Assembly: GCF_029407905.1 (NCBI RefSeq)
Contig: NC_073627.1
Location: 156,121,697 to 156,185,696, forward strand
Length of the DNA stretch: 64,000 nucleotides
Direction of reading: 5' to 3'
Origin: Bubalus kerabau
Taxonomy: Eukaryota; Chordata; Mammalia; Artiodactyla; Bovidae
In this document: positions 43,650 to 54,745 of the stretch, one piece after another
Position numbering within the stretch: position 1 is the first letter of the stretch
Layout of the letters: every line of letters begins with the position of its first letter
The notes under the pieces: generated by a model
The model's input: only the letters and a program-made list of their open reading frames with translations
Told to the model about the DNA's origin: nothing
Databases searched by the model: none
Translations under genes and position numbers: made by a program

Positions 43650-44215
43650 CACCAATGTGGTTAATTCTACGTGTCAGCTTTGTTGGGCTAACGAAGCTGA
43701 CCCCAGTGTTTGTTAAAACCCTAGTCCACATATCACTGTGAAGGTATTTGGTAGATGAGATCAACATTTAAATCAGTAGGCTCTGAGCAAAGCAGATTAC
43801 CTATTATAGTGGGAGTGGGCCTCATCCAATCAGCTGAAGACTTTAAGAGAAAAGACTGACCTCTAAGGAAGAAGGAATTCTGCAGCATCAACTATTCCTG
43901 AGTCCCTGGCCTGCCCTTCAGAATTGCCAGCCCCCACAATCATGTGTGTGCGTTCAGTCACTCAGTCGTGTCCAACTCTTTGAGACCCTATGGACTCTAG
44001 CCCTCCAGGCTCCTCTGTCCATGGGATTGTCCAGGTAAGAATACTGGAGTGGGTTGCTACTTCTTCCTCCAGGGGATCTTCCCAACCCAGGGATCGAACT
44101 CACTTCTCCTATGTCTCCTACATTGCAGGCAGAATCTTTACCCACTGAGCCATCAGGGAAGCCTCTGTTTCTCTGAAACAGCTTAATGCAAGAATAAATT
44201 TAGTTCTATTAAAAA
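43650..44215 (+). mobile_element. ancient repeat, split by a SINE
   Basis: GTGTCAGCTTTGTTGGGCTAAC, GTGAAGGTATTTGGTAGATGAG, ATTTAAATCAGTAGGCTCTGAG and GGGCCTCATCCAATCAGCTG follow a well-known mammalian repeat whose name I cannot fix. It resumes after the SINE with CTGTTTCTCTGAAACAGC. Confidence 0.55.
43944..44165 (-). mobile_element. Bov-tA SINE
   Basis: GTTCAGTCACTCAGTCGTGTCC on the left, GAGCCATCAGGGAAGCC on the right. Contains a short internal duplication (TCTCCTATGTCTCCTA). Confidence 0.93.
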
Positions 44216-44344
44216 GCATCTATTGACAACCTACTTTTCATCGGAAATGATGCCTGGTCTCTGTGCCTCTCCTCAGCCAGGGAGGACAGGTATGTGTGGC
44301 CCCTGTAGACCATGCGATGGGGCACAGAAGGCGTGTGTGCAGCA

Positions 44345-44720
44345 GGGACCAGTTTTGTGGAAGGCAATTTTTCCATGGGCCTGGTGGCATGAGGAGATGG
44401 TTTGGGGATGATTCAAGGGTATTATATTTATTGTGCATATTTCCCTGGTGGCTCAGATGGTAAAGAACCTGCCTGCAATGCAGGAGACCTGGGTTTGATC
44501 ACTGGGTCAGGAGATTCCCTGGAGAAGGGAATCGCTACTCACCCCATCATTCTTGCTTGGAGAATTCCATGGACAGAGGAGACTGGCGGGCTAAAGTCCA
44601 TAGTTCACAAAGAGATGGAAACGACTGAGCAACTAACACTTTCATTTCACTTTCTTATTTCTATTATTATTACATCAGCTCCACTCCAGATCATCAGGCA
44701 TTAGATTGTGGAGGACTCCT
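44345..44720 (+). mobile_element. old DNA-transposon-like repeat, split by a SINE
   Basis: GGACCAGTTTTGTGGAAGGC, TTTGGGGATGATTCAAGGG before the SINE, and TTATTTCTATTATTATTACA then GATCATCAGGCATTAGATT after it form one familiar mammalian element; name uncertain. Confidence 0.6.
44440..44655 (+). mobile_element. Bov-tA SINE
   Basis: TTTCCCTGGTGGCTCAGATGG start, CGACTGAGCAACTAACAC end. Confidence 0.94.
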
Positions 44721-44879
44721 GCTGCAATGGATTCAGGAATGGAGCCTCCCTAAGGCTCAGGTCCCTGAGGTGAGAACTAGAGTAATGGGAATGGGGCCAC
44801 AGGTCAGGGGCGGGTCACAGGCCCTGCAAGATGAGGCATGCTTTCTAGAGTCCAGACTGGGGTTCTAGTTTAGTTTTTT

Positions 44880-44914
44880 AAATCTACTATCCTTTGAGAA
44901 TCTACTATCCTTTG
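44880..44914 (+). repeat. short tandem duplication (about 18 bp twice)
   Basis: AATCTACTATCCTTTG occurs twice in a row just before a SINE. Confidence 0.9.
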
Positions 44915-45116
44915 GAATTCCCTGGTGGCTCAGATGGTAAAGCATCTGTCTGCAGTGTGGGAGACCCGGGTTCGATCCCTGGGTTGAGATCCCCTGGAGA
45001 AGGAAATGGCAGCCCACTCCAGTACTCTTGCCTAGAGAATCCCATGGGCAGAGGAGCCTGGTAGGCTACAGTCCATGGGGTCTCAAAGACTCAGACATGA
45101 CTGAGCGACTTCACTT
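44915..45116 (+). mobile_element. Bov-tA SINE
   Basis: GGAATTCCCTGGTGGCTCAG start, GGGTTCGATCCCTGG box B; well preserved. Confidence 0.95.
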
Positions 45117-45249
45117 ACCCACTCACTCACCCTTTGAGCACAGCACTCTCTTTCCTAAGTTCTTATGAAAATTGTGGCCCTTCTGGCATTTACTATTATA
45201 CAAAGTGGGCACAGACTCTACTCAAGTAGATTTAAGCCAAAAGAGGTCC

Positions 45250-45469
45250 TGCTGTTGCTGATGTTTAGTCGCTCCATCGTGTCTGACTCTTTATAACCCC
45301 ATGAACTGTAACCCACCAGACTCCTCTGTCCATGGGATTTCCCAAGCAAGAATACTGGAGTGGGTTGCCATTTCTTTCTCCAGGGAGTCTTCCCACCCCC
45401 AGGGATCAAACTCGCATCTTTTATATTGGCAGGGGGATTCTTTACCACTGAGCCACCTGGGAAGCCCTG
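45250..45469 (-). mobile_element. Bov-tA SINE
   Basis: Exact 11-bp direct repeat AAAAGAGGTCC at 45239-45249 and 45470-45480. Confidence 0.96.
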
Positions 45470-45480
45470 AAAAGAGGTCC

Positions 45481-46765
45481 CTTCTTAAGCAAAAAGTTTT
45501 GATCAGCTTAAAGAAATTCTTGGAGGAACGAAGGGGAACCAGAAGATGTTTAGGAGTTTTATAATGGGATTCCCATGCAAATGTCATCACTTACCCTCTG
45601 ATTTTAGAACCTCCCCCAGAGCTGTCCGAGGAGATACACTATCCATGTGCTACTTCTCACCACTCACGTCTGCCATCTGCTTTGCTGGAACTCAGGGTCC
45701 TAGTGGAAAGGATGTCTGGGACACTCAGTGTTAGCTTTCCAGTCACTGTAAGTTACCAGTCATAGGGTCGCAAAAAGTTGGATGGGACTGAGAACGCAGG
45801 TAGGTGCTATACATAAGTGCTACATATACCTGCTCAACACAAGTCCTTTCTTAGCAAAAGAGGCACCTTACATCGCACTTGCAAAGTAGAGTAATACCGT
45901 TTCACATGTGCATACCCAGTGTGCTCAACCAGGATCTCCTACAGACTGTTTCCAGGAGGAATTCTAGAAAAACTACAAGGAGAATCTTAATAGAAACGAA
46001 GCTTCCTGCCAAGTACAGCAGGAATATGTGCCATTAAAGCATGGAACACTTTTGTTCCTAATTCCAAACCACTTTCATTATCTCCACTGATTATAAGTTC
46101 TCATTTTCTTTAAAATATGAAATTGTAATACTACATAGACCTAGTGATTTAGTTATCACCAGAGAATTATTTCTATAAATTCGTACAGTTTCGCCTGGTT
46201 TTGTGTCTAGATGCTCCAGGATTTATTTATTCTGGGAGAAGTCCCTTGAAGCTAAGAGAATTTGGATTGTATTGAAGTACAATTGTAATGTCACAAAGTT
46301 TGTGTCTTCACTGTGGTGGACACGCCCACACACTTTCCTGGTGGAGATGAAACCTGGTCCATTCCAGGTAAACGTGGGCAGGGGCTGTCAATCACGTGCC
46401 CCATTTTCCTCACATCAGGTGCCACCTTTGGCCTGGGCTGGCTTAGTTGAGTTCTCTTTAGGATTTGACATGCCTATGTGGGGAGACAGAGTTTAGCTTT
46501 TCTCTTTGGATGTCATTACTTGTAAACAATATCAGCCTGGACTTCCCACTGGCCATTTTGCTCTCAAGTAGAGAGGGCTTGCCTGAGATGGATGTAACAG
46601 AGAAAAAGGTGGATGCGAAGATGGAGGGGATAGGTCCGGGCCAGCCATGCCTGGACCCAGACGCGTGCCTTTGGTTCTCAGCTATGTGAATAGCCAATGA
46701 GTCATTTCCAGTTTTCCTTTGCTTAAGTTACTTGTCTTTTTTCTAAGCATAATAATTTTTTAAAT
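45481..46765. other. unassigned; one SINE tail fragment
   Basis: Positions 45757-45797 (AGTCATAGGGTCGCAAAAAG to ACTGAGAACG) match only the last ~40 bp of a Bov-tA SINE. Nothing else recognised. Confidence 0.5.
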
Positions 46766-46769
46766 TAAA

Positions 46770-46861
46770 AAATTAAATTCTTAGTTCTCCAACCAGAGAT
46801 TGAACCTGGGCCCTTGGCAGTGAAAGTGCAGAATCCTAACCACTGGACTGCCAGGGAATTC
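46770..46861 (-). mobile_element. CHR-type SINE, short
   Basis: GATTGAACCTGGGCCCTTGG and CCACTGGACTGCCAGGGAATTC mark a minus-strand copy. Confidence 0.88.
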
Positions 46862-47262
46862 TCCATATACATGAAAAAAATTTTTTTTCTTAATTTGTGG
46901 TAAGATACACATAACCTAAAATTTACAATCTTAATAATTTTTAAGTGTACAGTTCAGTGATATTAAGTACATTCACATTATTGTGCAACCATCATCACCA
47001 TCCATCTCCAGAACCTTCTCATTTTTCCAAACTGAAACTCTGTCCTCATTAAACATTAATTCCCATCTCCGCTCCCCTTAGCCCCTGGCACCCACCAGTA
47101 TACTTTCCGTCTTTACAAATTAGACTCTTCTAGAAACCTCACATAAGGGGGATCACACAGTGTTTGCCCTTTTGTGATTGGCTTATTTCATTAAGCATAA
47201 TGTCCTTAAGGTTTACCTATGTGTCAGATTTCATTTCATTTTAAGGCTGAATTGTATAGATA

Positions 47263-47480
47263 GAGGCTTCCCAGGTAGCTCAGTGACAAAGAATCTGCCT
47301 GCCAAAGCAGGAGATGCAGGAGACATGGATTCGATCCCTGAATTGGGAAGTTTCCCTGGAGTAGGAAATGGCAAGCCACTCTAGTATTCTTGTGTGGAAA
47401 ATCCCATGGACAGAGGAACCTGGCAGGCTGCAGCCCATGGAGTCTTAAAGAGTTGGACACCACTTAGAGACTGAACGTGC
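47263..47480 (+). mobile_element. Bov-tA SINE
   Basis: Head AGGCTTCCCAGGTAGCTCAG; the box B region carries a 10-bp internal duplication (CAGGAGATGCAGGAGA). Confidence 0.92.
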
Positions 47481-47904
47481 ACCCAAGCATGGATAAATTA
47501 CACTTTCTTTATTCATGCATCCATTGATGAATACTTGGGTTGCTTCCACGTTTTGGTTATTGTGAACAATGTGCTAAGACAATAAGTGTATTTAAACTTT
47601 TTAGTTTAAAGAAATTGTAGATTTACCTACAGTTGTGAAAAATAATAGAGAGATCCCGTGTACCCTTTACCCAATTTCCCCAAAGGTGACATCTTTCAAA
47701 ACTAGAGTACAATATCACAGACAGAATATTGACTCTGATCTAATCCACAAATCTTTATTCAGATTTCCTGTTTTACACATGCTCATTTGTGTGTGAGAAC
47801 GTGTCATTCTATGCAGGTTTATCACATATGCTGGTTTGCATATCTGTACCACAGTCAACATAAAATAGCACGTAAAACATTGATCACCTTAAACTGGTTT
47901 TGCC

Positions 47905-48360
47905 TCCTTAAAACAGGTGGTTTTACTCATCAAACCTGAAGTAATTTTACAGAGACAGCACTGTGTATGTGCAAGACAGGAATCCATGTCTCCCAAATGA
48001 CCCTGGCACCGAGAATTAGGAACATAAAGAATAGAAACATTGCCACTGGAGCCCTTTATGAAGCGAGAATTCCTTCAATAAGAAAAAGCTGGCTTCCAGT
48101 AGCGAGAGTGGCTGATATGGATTGATTTGAGACTAGCCAATCAGATTCCAAGTTTGAAATTTCCCTATCCCCTTAAATTTCACCCTGAACCCCGTATGGA
48201 GGAGACAGGTTTGAGAGCCAAGCCTCCTGTCTCCTTGCTGTTTGACCTCATGATAAAGCTCTTTTCTCAAAAGCTAGTGCCATAGTATCATCTTCTATGT
48301 GCCTCAGGTAGCCAGCCCTTGTTTGGCAACAAAGGTACCAACCAGTTCCACCAGGATCCC
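47905..48360 (+). mobile_element. possible LTR, ERV1-like
   Basis: AGCCAATCAGATTCCAAG, CCTTGCTGTTTGACCTCATG and ATAAAGCTCTTTTCTC near 48250 give the layout of a gammaretrovirus-like LTR with a GATAAA/AATAAA-type signal. Lies within old L1 text. Boundaries approximate. Confidence 0.5.
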
Positions 48361-48683
48361 TAGTTGTTATGTCACAGCTGTTCCCTGTCTACCTGCCCCT
48401 TCTCACCATTCTTAATAATTGGTGGCTACTAACCTGTTCTTCCCTTCTGTAGTTTTGCCACTTCAAGAATGCTATGAGAATGGAATCATGTGGCTATATA
48501 AGCTTTTAGGACTGGCTTTTTAAATTTAACACCATTCTCTAGCGATTCATCCAAGTTGTCGCTTGCATCAGTATCTCATTTTATAAAAGTTACTGAGTAG
48601 ATCACACACACCACAGCTTAAGAACACCTAGACGCTTTCCAATTTTGGCTATTACTAATGACACCGATATAAATATTAGATGT

Positions 48684-48885
48684 GCTGTGCTTAGTCGCTC
48701 AGTCGTGTTTGACTCTTTGTGACCCTGTGGACTGTAGCCCACCAGGCTCCTCTGTCCATGGGGTCTCACCAGGCAAGAATACTGGAGTGGGTTGCCATAC
48801 CTTCCTTCAGGGGTCTTCCTGACCCAGGGTTCCAACCCAGGTCTCCCACATTGCAGGTGGATTCTTTACCATCTAAGCCACCAGA
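48684..48885 (-). mobile_element. Bov-tA SINE
   Basis: GTGCTTAGTCGCTCAGTCGTG on the left, CCATCTAAGCCACCAG on the right. Confidence 0.94.
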
Positions 48886-48897
48886 TACAGGGTTTAA

Positions 48898-49245
48898 AAT
48901 TTTTTATGATTTATTTGTTTATTCATTTTGCCTACGCTGGGTCCTCTTGCTTTGTGGGGGCTTCTCTGGTTGTGGCAAGCTACTCTTCATAGTGGTACAC
49001 AGGTGTCTCATTGCAGTGGCTTCTCTTGCTGTGGAGCACAGGCTCGAATGTGTGGACTTCAGTAGTCACAGCACACAGGCTTGGTAGCTGTGACTCTCAG
49101 GTTCTAGATCGCGGGCTCAGTAGTTGGGGCAGGTGACTTCATTGTTGTGAGACATGTGGAATCTTCCTGGATGAGGGATCAAACTGGTGTCCCCTGTATT
49201 GGAAGCCTAGAGTCCTAATCACTGGACCACCAGAAAAGTCCTAGT
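48898..49245 (-). mobile_element. CHR-type SINE, long form
   Basis: About 350 bp, near full length: tail complement with ATTTATTTGTTTATTC on the left, several TGTGG...CAGTAGT units, and the head complement CACTGGACCACCAGAAAAG on the right. It directly abuts the preceding SINE. Confidence 0.9.
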
Positions 49246-49897
49246 ATGCAGGCTTTAATGTGAACACAAGTTTTCATTTCTCTGTGATTAATGTCCAAGA
49301 GTATAAGATTATGGGGCATATGGTAATTGTAAGTTTAATTTTATAAGAAATTGCCAAACCATTTACCAGTGTGGCTATTCCATTTTGTGTTCCCACCAGC
49401 AATGTGTGAGTGACTCAGTTTCTCTGCATCTTTGCCAGCAAATAGTGTGGTCATTAATTTTTATTTTGATAAATGTGTAATGATATCTCATTGAAGCTTT
49501 ATTTTGTATTTTCCTACTTAATAATAAAATTGAACAACATCTTTTCATATATTTATCAGCCATCTGTATATCCTCTTCTGGGAAATGTCTGTTATGTCTT
49601 CTGTCCATTTTCTAATTGAAAAATTTTTTTTTAATTGTTGACTTGTGAGTTGAGTTACATATTCTAGATACTAGTCTTTGGTCAGATATGTGGTTGGAAA
49701 ATATTTTCTCCTAGTCTGTAGCTTATTTTTTCACCCTTTTAACAGGGGCCTTAATAGATCAAAATTTTTTTTAATTTAGATGAAGATTAATGTAATGATG
49801 TGTCAATGTATTCTTTTGAGAATTTCACATTTGGTGTCAAGTCTAAAAACTCTTTATCTGGTCCTGGATCCCAAAGTTTTCTCCTCTGTTTTTCATT

Positions 49898-50019
49898 TTG
49901 TTTTCTTTCATTTTGGCCATGCCACATGGCCTAGTGCTATTTTGGTTCCCTGACCAGGGATAGAACCCTCTGCAGTGGAAGCACTGTGTCTTAACCACTA
50001 AACTGTCAGGGAATTATCT
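49898..50019 (-). mobile_element. CHR-type SINE, short
   Basis: TTTGGCCATGCCACATGGCC, CCCTGACCAGGGATAGAACC, and ACCACTAAACTGTCAGGG in the expected order. Confidence 0.88.
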
Positions 50020-50109
50020 CTTCTGTGTTTTTTCATAAAAGTTTTACATTTTTATGTTTTAAATTTAAGTTCATGACCCATTTGATCCATTTAACTTAAT
50101 CATGGCTTG

Positions 50110-50806
50110 CTACTGTTGTTCATTCTCCAAGTCCTGTCTGACTTTGCAACCCCATGGACGGTAGCCTGCCAGTCTTCTCTGTCCATGGAATACTTCAGGC
50201 AAGAATACTGGAGCCATTTCCTTCTCCAGGAGATCTTCCCAACCCAGGGATTGAACCCAGGTCTCCTGCATTGCAGGCATTTTTCTTTTTTTTTAACCAT
50301 CTAAGCCATTACTTTGCCAACAAAGATCCATCTAGTCAAGGCTATGGTTTTTCCAGTGGTCATATATGGATGTGAGAGTTGGACTGTGAAGAAGGCTGAG
50401 CACCGAAGAATTGATGCTTCTGAACTGTGGTGTTGGAGAAGACTCTTGAGAGTCCCTTGGACTGCAAGGAGATCCAACCAGTCCATTCTGAAGGAGATCA
50501 GCCCTGGGATTTCTTTGGAAGGAATGATGCTAAAGCTGAAACTCCAGTACTTTGGCTACCTGATGTGAAGAGTTGACTCATTGGAAAAGACTCTGATGCT
50601 GGGACGGATTGGGGGCAGGAGAAGAAGGGGACGACAGAGGATGAGATGGCTGGATGGCATCTCTGACTCGATGGACATGAGTCTGAGTGAACTCTGGGAG
50701 CTGGTGATGGACAGGGAGGCCTGGCTTGCTGCGATTCATAGGGTCACAAAGAGTCAGACACCACTGAGCAACTGAACTGAACTGAACTGAGCCATCAAGG
50801 AAGGCT
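50110..50806 (-). mobile_element. Bov-tA SINE split by a BovB
   Basis: SINE body at 50110-50309 and its last ~16 bp (head complement, GCCATCAAGGAAGGC) at 50791-50806. The BovB between them shares GCCAT at both borders, consistent with a short target duplication. Confidence 0.88.
50310..50790 (+). mobile_element. BovB 3' fragment inside a SINE
   Basis: From ATTACTTTGCCAACAAAGATC to the pentamer tail CTGAACTGAACTGA. Open at 50314-50568, ending at TGA (50566-50568) in place of the consensus CGA, then open again at 50581-50775. Confidence 0.95.
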
Positions 50807-50864
50807 TATTTAGGGATAATTGGCATTTTTACCCTTTTGAGTCTCTCAGTCTATGAACATGGCA

Positions 50865-50899
50865 CGTGTGCACGTGTGCTCAGTTGCTAAGTCGTGTCC
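50865..50899 (-). mobile_element. 35-bp SINE micro-insertion
   Basis: The insert holds only the extreme 3' end complement of a Bov-tA SINE (GTGCTCAGTTGCTAAGTCGT). Exact 10-bp direct repeat GAACATGGCA at 50855-50864 and 50900-50909. Confidence 0.93.
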
Positions 50900-51126
50900 G
50901 AACATGGCATGCCCTCACACTTATTTAGGTCTTCTTTGCTTGTCAAGCTAGTTTTGGTTTCTGTTTCAGGCCCTGGAACAGAACTTCTGACTAATTTAAA
51001 CATGTATATGCCTATGAATGTATCCTTGCTCTATTTTATTATTTTAATTTATTAGGGAAAGGAAAATATAATATTTTAAAGCTTAAAAAGCTATGGAATG
51101 TTTACCCTGTTTAGCAAATAAATTTG

Positions 51127-51332
51127 CATGAAAAGTGAAAGTTAAAGTTGCTCAGTTGTTTCTGACCTTTTGTGACCTCCATGGACTATACAGTCCATGG
51201 AATTCTCCAGGCCAGAATACTGGAGTGGGTGGCCTTTCCCTTCTCTAAGGGATCTTCCCAACCTAGAGATTGAACCCAGGTTTCCCGGCATTCCATATGG
51301 ATTCTTTACCAGCTGAGCCACAAGGGAAGCCC
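51127..51332 (-). mobile_element. Bov-tA SINE
   Basis: Direct repeat ATAAATTTG at 51118-51126 and 51333-51341. Confidence 0.94.
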
Positions 51333-51344
51333 ATAAATTTGAAT

Positions 51345-51820
51345 ACTTTAAGGCTATTCCCTTGGCAATCTTGTTATAATCAAGTCAACAAAATCCTAGT
51401 AAAAGGTCTTTTTCAGAATGAAAATTCTTATCAACAAAAAAGAGACACTTGTCCATCACCAATGTCTTTCCTGTGCAGAGATCTGTGTACAGTATTGACT
51501 CATTTCCTTCATCTGAGATGAGAAGAATGCATGTAATGAAGTGGGATAATATTTGATCGACACATCTGGGGACGTGAGTTTCTTCCCTGAAGCTCTCTCT
51601 GCTCCTCTCATCCTGGACTGGTTCTTCTGGGAGGGTTGGTTTTTTTTTTTTCCTCCAAAAAGCAATAAATGTGTGAAGCGATACAGATTGATAGTTCAGT
51701 GTCCCTCACTGTTTTCTTCTTCCAGAAATGTGATTTTTTTTCTGACACCAGATACGGGATGCTTCCTGACCAGTTTTCCAATTCTGACATTAGTCCTGCA
51801 ATCCATTCAGTTCTGACACC
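51345..51820. other. unassigned sequence
   Basis: A T-run at 51638-51652; nothing else recognised. Confidence 0.5.
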
Positions 51821-51824
51821 AGTT

Positions 51825-52330
51825 GTCATCTCAGGTTGTCACCTGAGTTTCTGATCCACCAGTTATAAATAGAAAGCTCCCCTGTCCCCTTCCTTTGGTT
51901 CGATAATTCACTGGAAAGACCCGCACATCTTATTTTACTTACATTCTCTGATTTGCTATAAAGAATACAACCCAGAACAGCCACAGGGAAGAGATGCTTA
52001 GGGCAAGTTAAGAAGGGAGAGGTGCAGAACTGCCATCTCCGATGTGTCCACCAACCTGCAAGGGATCGAATTATTGTTCAAGGATTTTTATAGCCCAATT
52101 TCCAGCTCCCCCTCCCTATCTGGAAGTCTGGAAAAGCCCCCATCCTTTAATCTCGGGTTTGGCCTTTCTGGTGTTGAGCCCCTTCCAGAGACCCCATTCT
52201 GAGTCATCCCATTAAAACAAACTTACTGGGGCTGTTCATGAATAATGGACAGTCCTACCGCTAAGGACATCAATAAGGATTTTAAGAGCTCTGCCAGGAA
52301 CTAGGGACAAAGATCAAATACATAGGGGAC
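51825..52330 (-). mobile_element. old LTR-like remnant
   Basis: GATAATTCACTGGAAAGACCC, GAGCCCCTTCCAGAGACCCC and GCCAGGAACTAGGGACAAAG resemble a reversed ERVL/MaLR-type LTR. Family uncertain. Confidence 0.45.
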
Positions 52331-52334
52331 TCTG

Positions 52335-52846
52335 GTTGGACTAATCCTTTAAAAGTTCTTTTTTGAACTTTATGTTTCTTTGATAATTCTTTTCTTCTTC
52401 CCTCACTTCCAAATTCTGTTATCCACTTCCTGTCTCTGTCAGCTTGTTTCCTCCTGTTAAGGTTGGTGGAAGGATGGATGGAGTAAGGGAAAAGGAAGAC
52501 TAAAATAAAGGGGAGAAAAACAGATGGTAGATGTGAACATTAACATGGGGGAGAATTCAACTCAGTATCTGAAGCCTAGAATGTTCCTGGAACAAACCAG
52601 GTAAGGGTTGGTGCCTCTAGAGTGGGATGCTGAGGGATGGTACATGGAATTCATGATTTATTTTTTAAATTCCTGTGTTGCACTACTAATTAAAAAAAAA
52701 AATCCCTTCTGTCTGTGCCTCAGCAAAAGAAGACTATAATGTCTAAATTAACATTGTTAAAAAACAAAATTCAACCAAGTTAGTTTGAATATCTTTGTTA
52801 GGCAATTCATGAATCTGGCAGCATCTCATCTATTAATAGCAACTAG
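52335..52846. other. unassigned sequence
   Basis: Nothing recognised. Confidence 0.5.
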
Positions 52847-53041
52847 AAAACAAACACCCTCTTCCAACAACACAAGAGAACACTCTATACATGGATATCA
52901 CCAGATGGTCAACACCAAAATCAGATTGATTATATTCTTTGCAGCCAAAGATGGAGAAGCTCTATATAGTCAGCAAAAACAAGACTAGGAGCTGACTGTG
53001 GCTCAGACCATGAACTCCTTATTGCCACATTCAGACTTAAA

Positions 53042-53837
53042 TTGAAGAAAGTAGGGAAAACCACTAGACCATTCAGGTATGACCTAAATCAAATCCCTTA
53101 TGATTATACAGTGGAAGTGAGAAATAGATTTAAGGGCCTAGATCTTATAGATAGAGTGCCTGATGAACTATGGAATGAGGTTCATGACATTGTACAGGAG
53201 ACAGGGATCAAGACCATCCCCATGGAAAAGAAATGCAAAAAAGCAAAATGGCTGTCTGACAAGGCCTTACAAATAGCTGTGAAAAGAAGAGAAGCGAAAA
53301 GCAAAGGAGAAAAGGAAAGATAATAAGCATCTGAATGCAGAGTTCCAAAGAATAGCAAGAAGAGATAAGAAAGCCTTCTTCAGTGATCAATGCAAAGAAA
53401 TAGAGGAAAACAACAGAATGGGAAAGACTAGGGATTTCTTCAAGAAAATCAGAGATACCAAAGGAACATTTCATGCAAAGATGGGCTCGATAAAGGACAG
53501 AAATGGTATGGACCTAACAGAAGCAGAAGATATTAAGAAGAGATGGCAAGAATACACAGAAGAACTGTACAAAAAAGATCTTCACAATGCAGATAATCAC
53601 AATGGTGTGATCACTCACCTAGAGCCAGACATCCTGGATTGTGAAGTCAAGTGGGCCTTAGAAAGCATCACTACGAACAAAGCTAGTGGAGGTGATGGAA
53701 TTCCAGTTGAACTACTCCAAATCCTGAAAGATGATGCTGTGAAAGTGCTTCACTCAATATGCCAGCAAATTTGGAAAACTCAGCAATGGCCACAGGACTG
53801 GAAAAGGTCAGTTTTCATTCCAATCCCAAAGGAAGGC
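53042..53837 (+). pseudogene. BovB linker and RT start, relic
   Basis: Open at 53042-53323 (RYDLNQIPYDYT, NRFKGLDLIDRV blocks) and, in a shifted frame, from 53418 until the LTR (TFHAKMGSIKDRNG, SGGDGIPVELL, FIPIPK). The stop TAA near 53322 follows a 1-base-type disturbance at GGAAAGATAATAAGC. The RT start is cut by the LTR at 53838. Confidence 0.9.
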
Positions 53838-53848
53838 TGCCGGGAGCC

Positions 53849-53946
53849 GGCATATTGCATATTGAGTGCATATTGCATATTGAGTGCAGCACTTTCCACA
53901 GCATCATCTTTCAGGATCTGAAATAGCTCAACTGGAATTCTATCAC
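53849..53946 (-). mobile_element. antisense BovB internal fragment in the LTR
   Basis: 98 bp matching the reverse complement of the BovB RT-start region (block encoding GIPVELFQ), flanked by the repeated LTR start TGCCGGGAGCC at 53838-53848 and 53947-53957. Its left part carries a tandem duplication built from CATATTGCATATTGAGTG. It differs from the neighbouring plus-strand BovB segment (about 53690-53760) at roughly one in ten positions. Confidence 0.85.
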
Positions 53947-54716
53947 TGCCGGGAGCCAGCGTGAGGAACTCCGCCCATGACAAAGGTCATGAGGAAGGAG
54001 GCTCGGCATACGCAAAGGCTGGATCGAGCCTCAGGAGTCCCCCTGGAAATTCTCGAGCATCTACCCCCCCAAACCAGAGTCTGCCTACTTTCTGCTTTGT
54101 GCTCTCACCTACACCTCTGACTTTATGGCGGCTGTCCCCCACTACCTCTCTTTGAAAAAAGAGCTAGCTTACAGCTCCAGTTAATAATTCCTGGGTGTGA
54201 CAGTGTTTCAAACTACAAACTCCTTTGGAAGTCCTCTAGCCTGCCTGAATAGGTTTTTCAGGCCACATGTGATTGTTCAGAGCCTCCCAACTGTGAGAGG
54301 CAGGAGATGTTCTAAACTGTCTAAACACAGATTCTTTTGAGTAGTTAAAAGATTGATTAGAAATTGTATTGGTGAAGGGCTTTTCACTTACTGAGCCAAT
54401 GTTTGCTGCTAAGTCTCCATACTCCTTACCTACTGTGTCCTTGGTGGTGTATTGATTGATATAAAGGGTGTATAGAAATGTAAAATGCAGCTTTGTCCAA
54501 TGCTTTTTTGAAGGCTGGTGCCTGACTTTGGAATAATCACCTTTAGAGAAAAATAAGTTTCTTAAAATTTTAACAGGCCTCCGGGCCAGAAGATGATGTA
54601 ATTCACCTGAACTTTTGCATATGATAAGTTTGAAAGCCTGGCTTCGATTAGGACCAGGAACTGCTGTCCTTGCATGACTCCACCCCTTCCCCCATTATCC
54701 TCTATGCACAACTTAA

Positions 54717-54745
54717 GGTATAAAAACTACTTTCAAAAATAAAGT
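54717..54745 (+). promoter_or_regulatory. LTR TATA box and polyadenylation signal
   Basis: GGTATAAAAAC followed after about 12 bp by AAAATAAAGTG. Spacing is tight but fits a betaretrovirus-like U3-R boundary. Activity unknown. Confidence 0.6.

Larger units (their letters stand above)
46868..50095 (-). mobile_element. old L1 (L1M-type), several pieces
   Basis: Pieces 46868-47262, 47481-47900, 48390-48680, 49246-49897 and 50020-50095 together read from the L1 3' UTR (AAGTACATTCACATTATTGTG) to the ORF2 end region (CATTTGGTGTCAAGTCTAAAAAC). Two overlapping L1 3' segments occur (46868-47580 and 47590-47900), so more than one old insertion is likely. Interrupted by SINEs and an LTR. No open frame. 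Confidence 0.75.
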
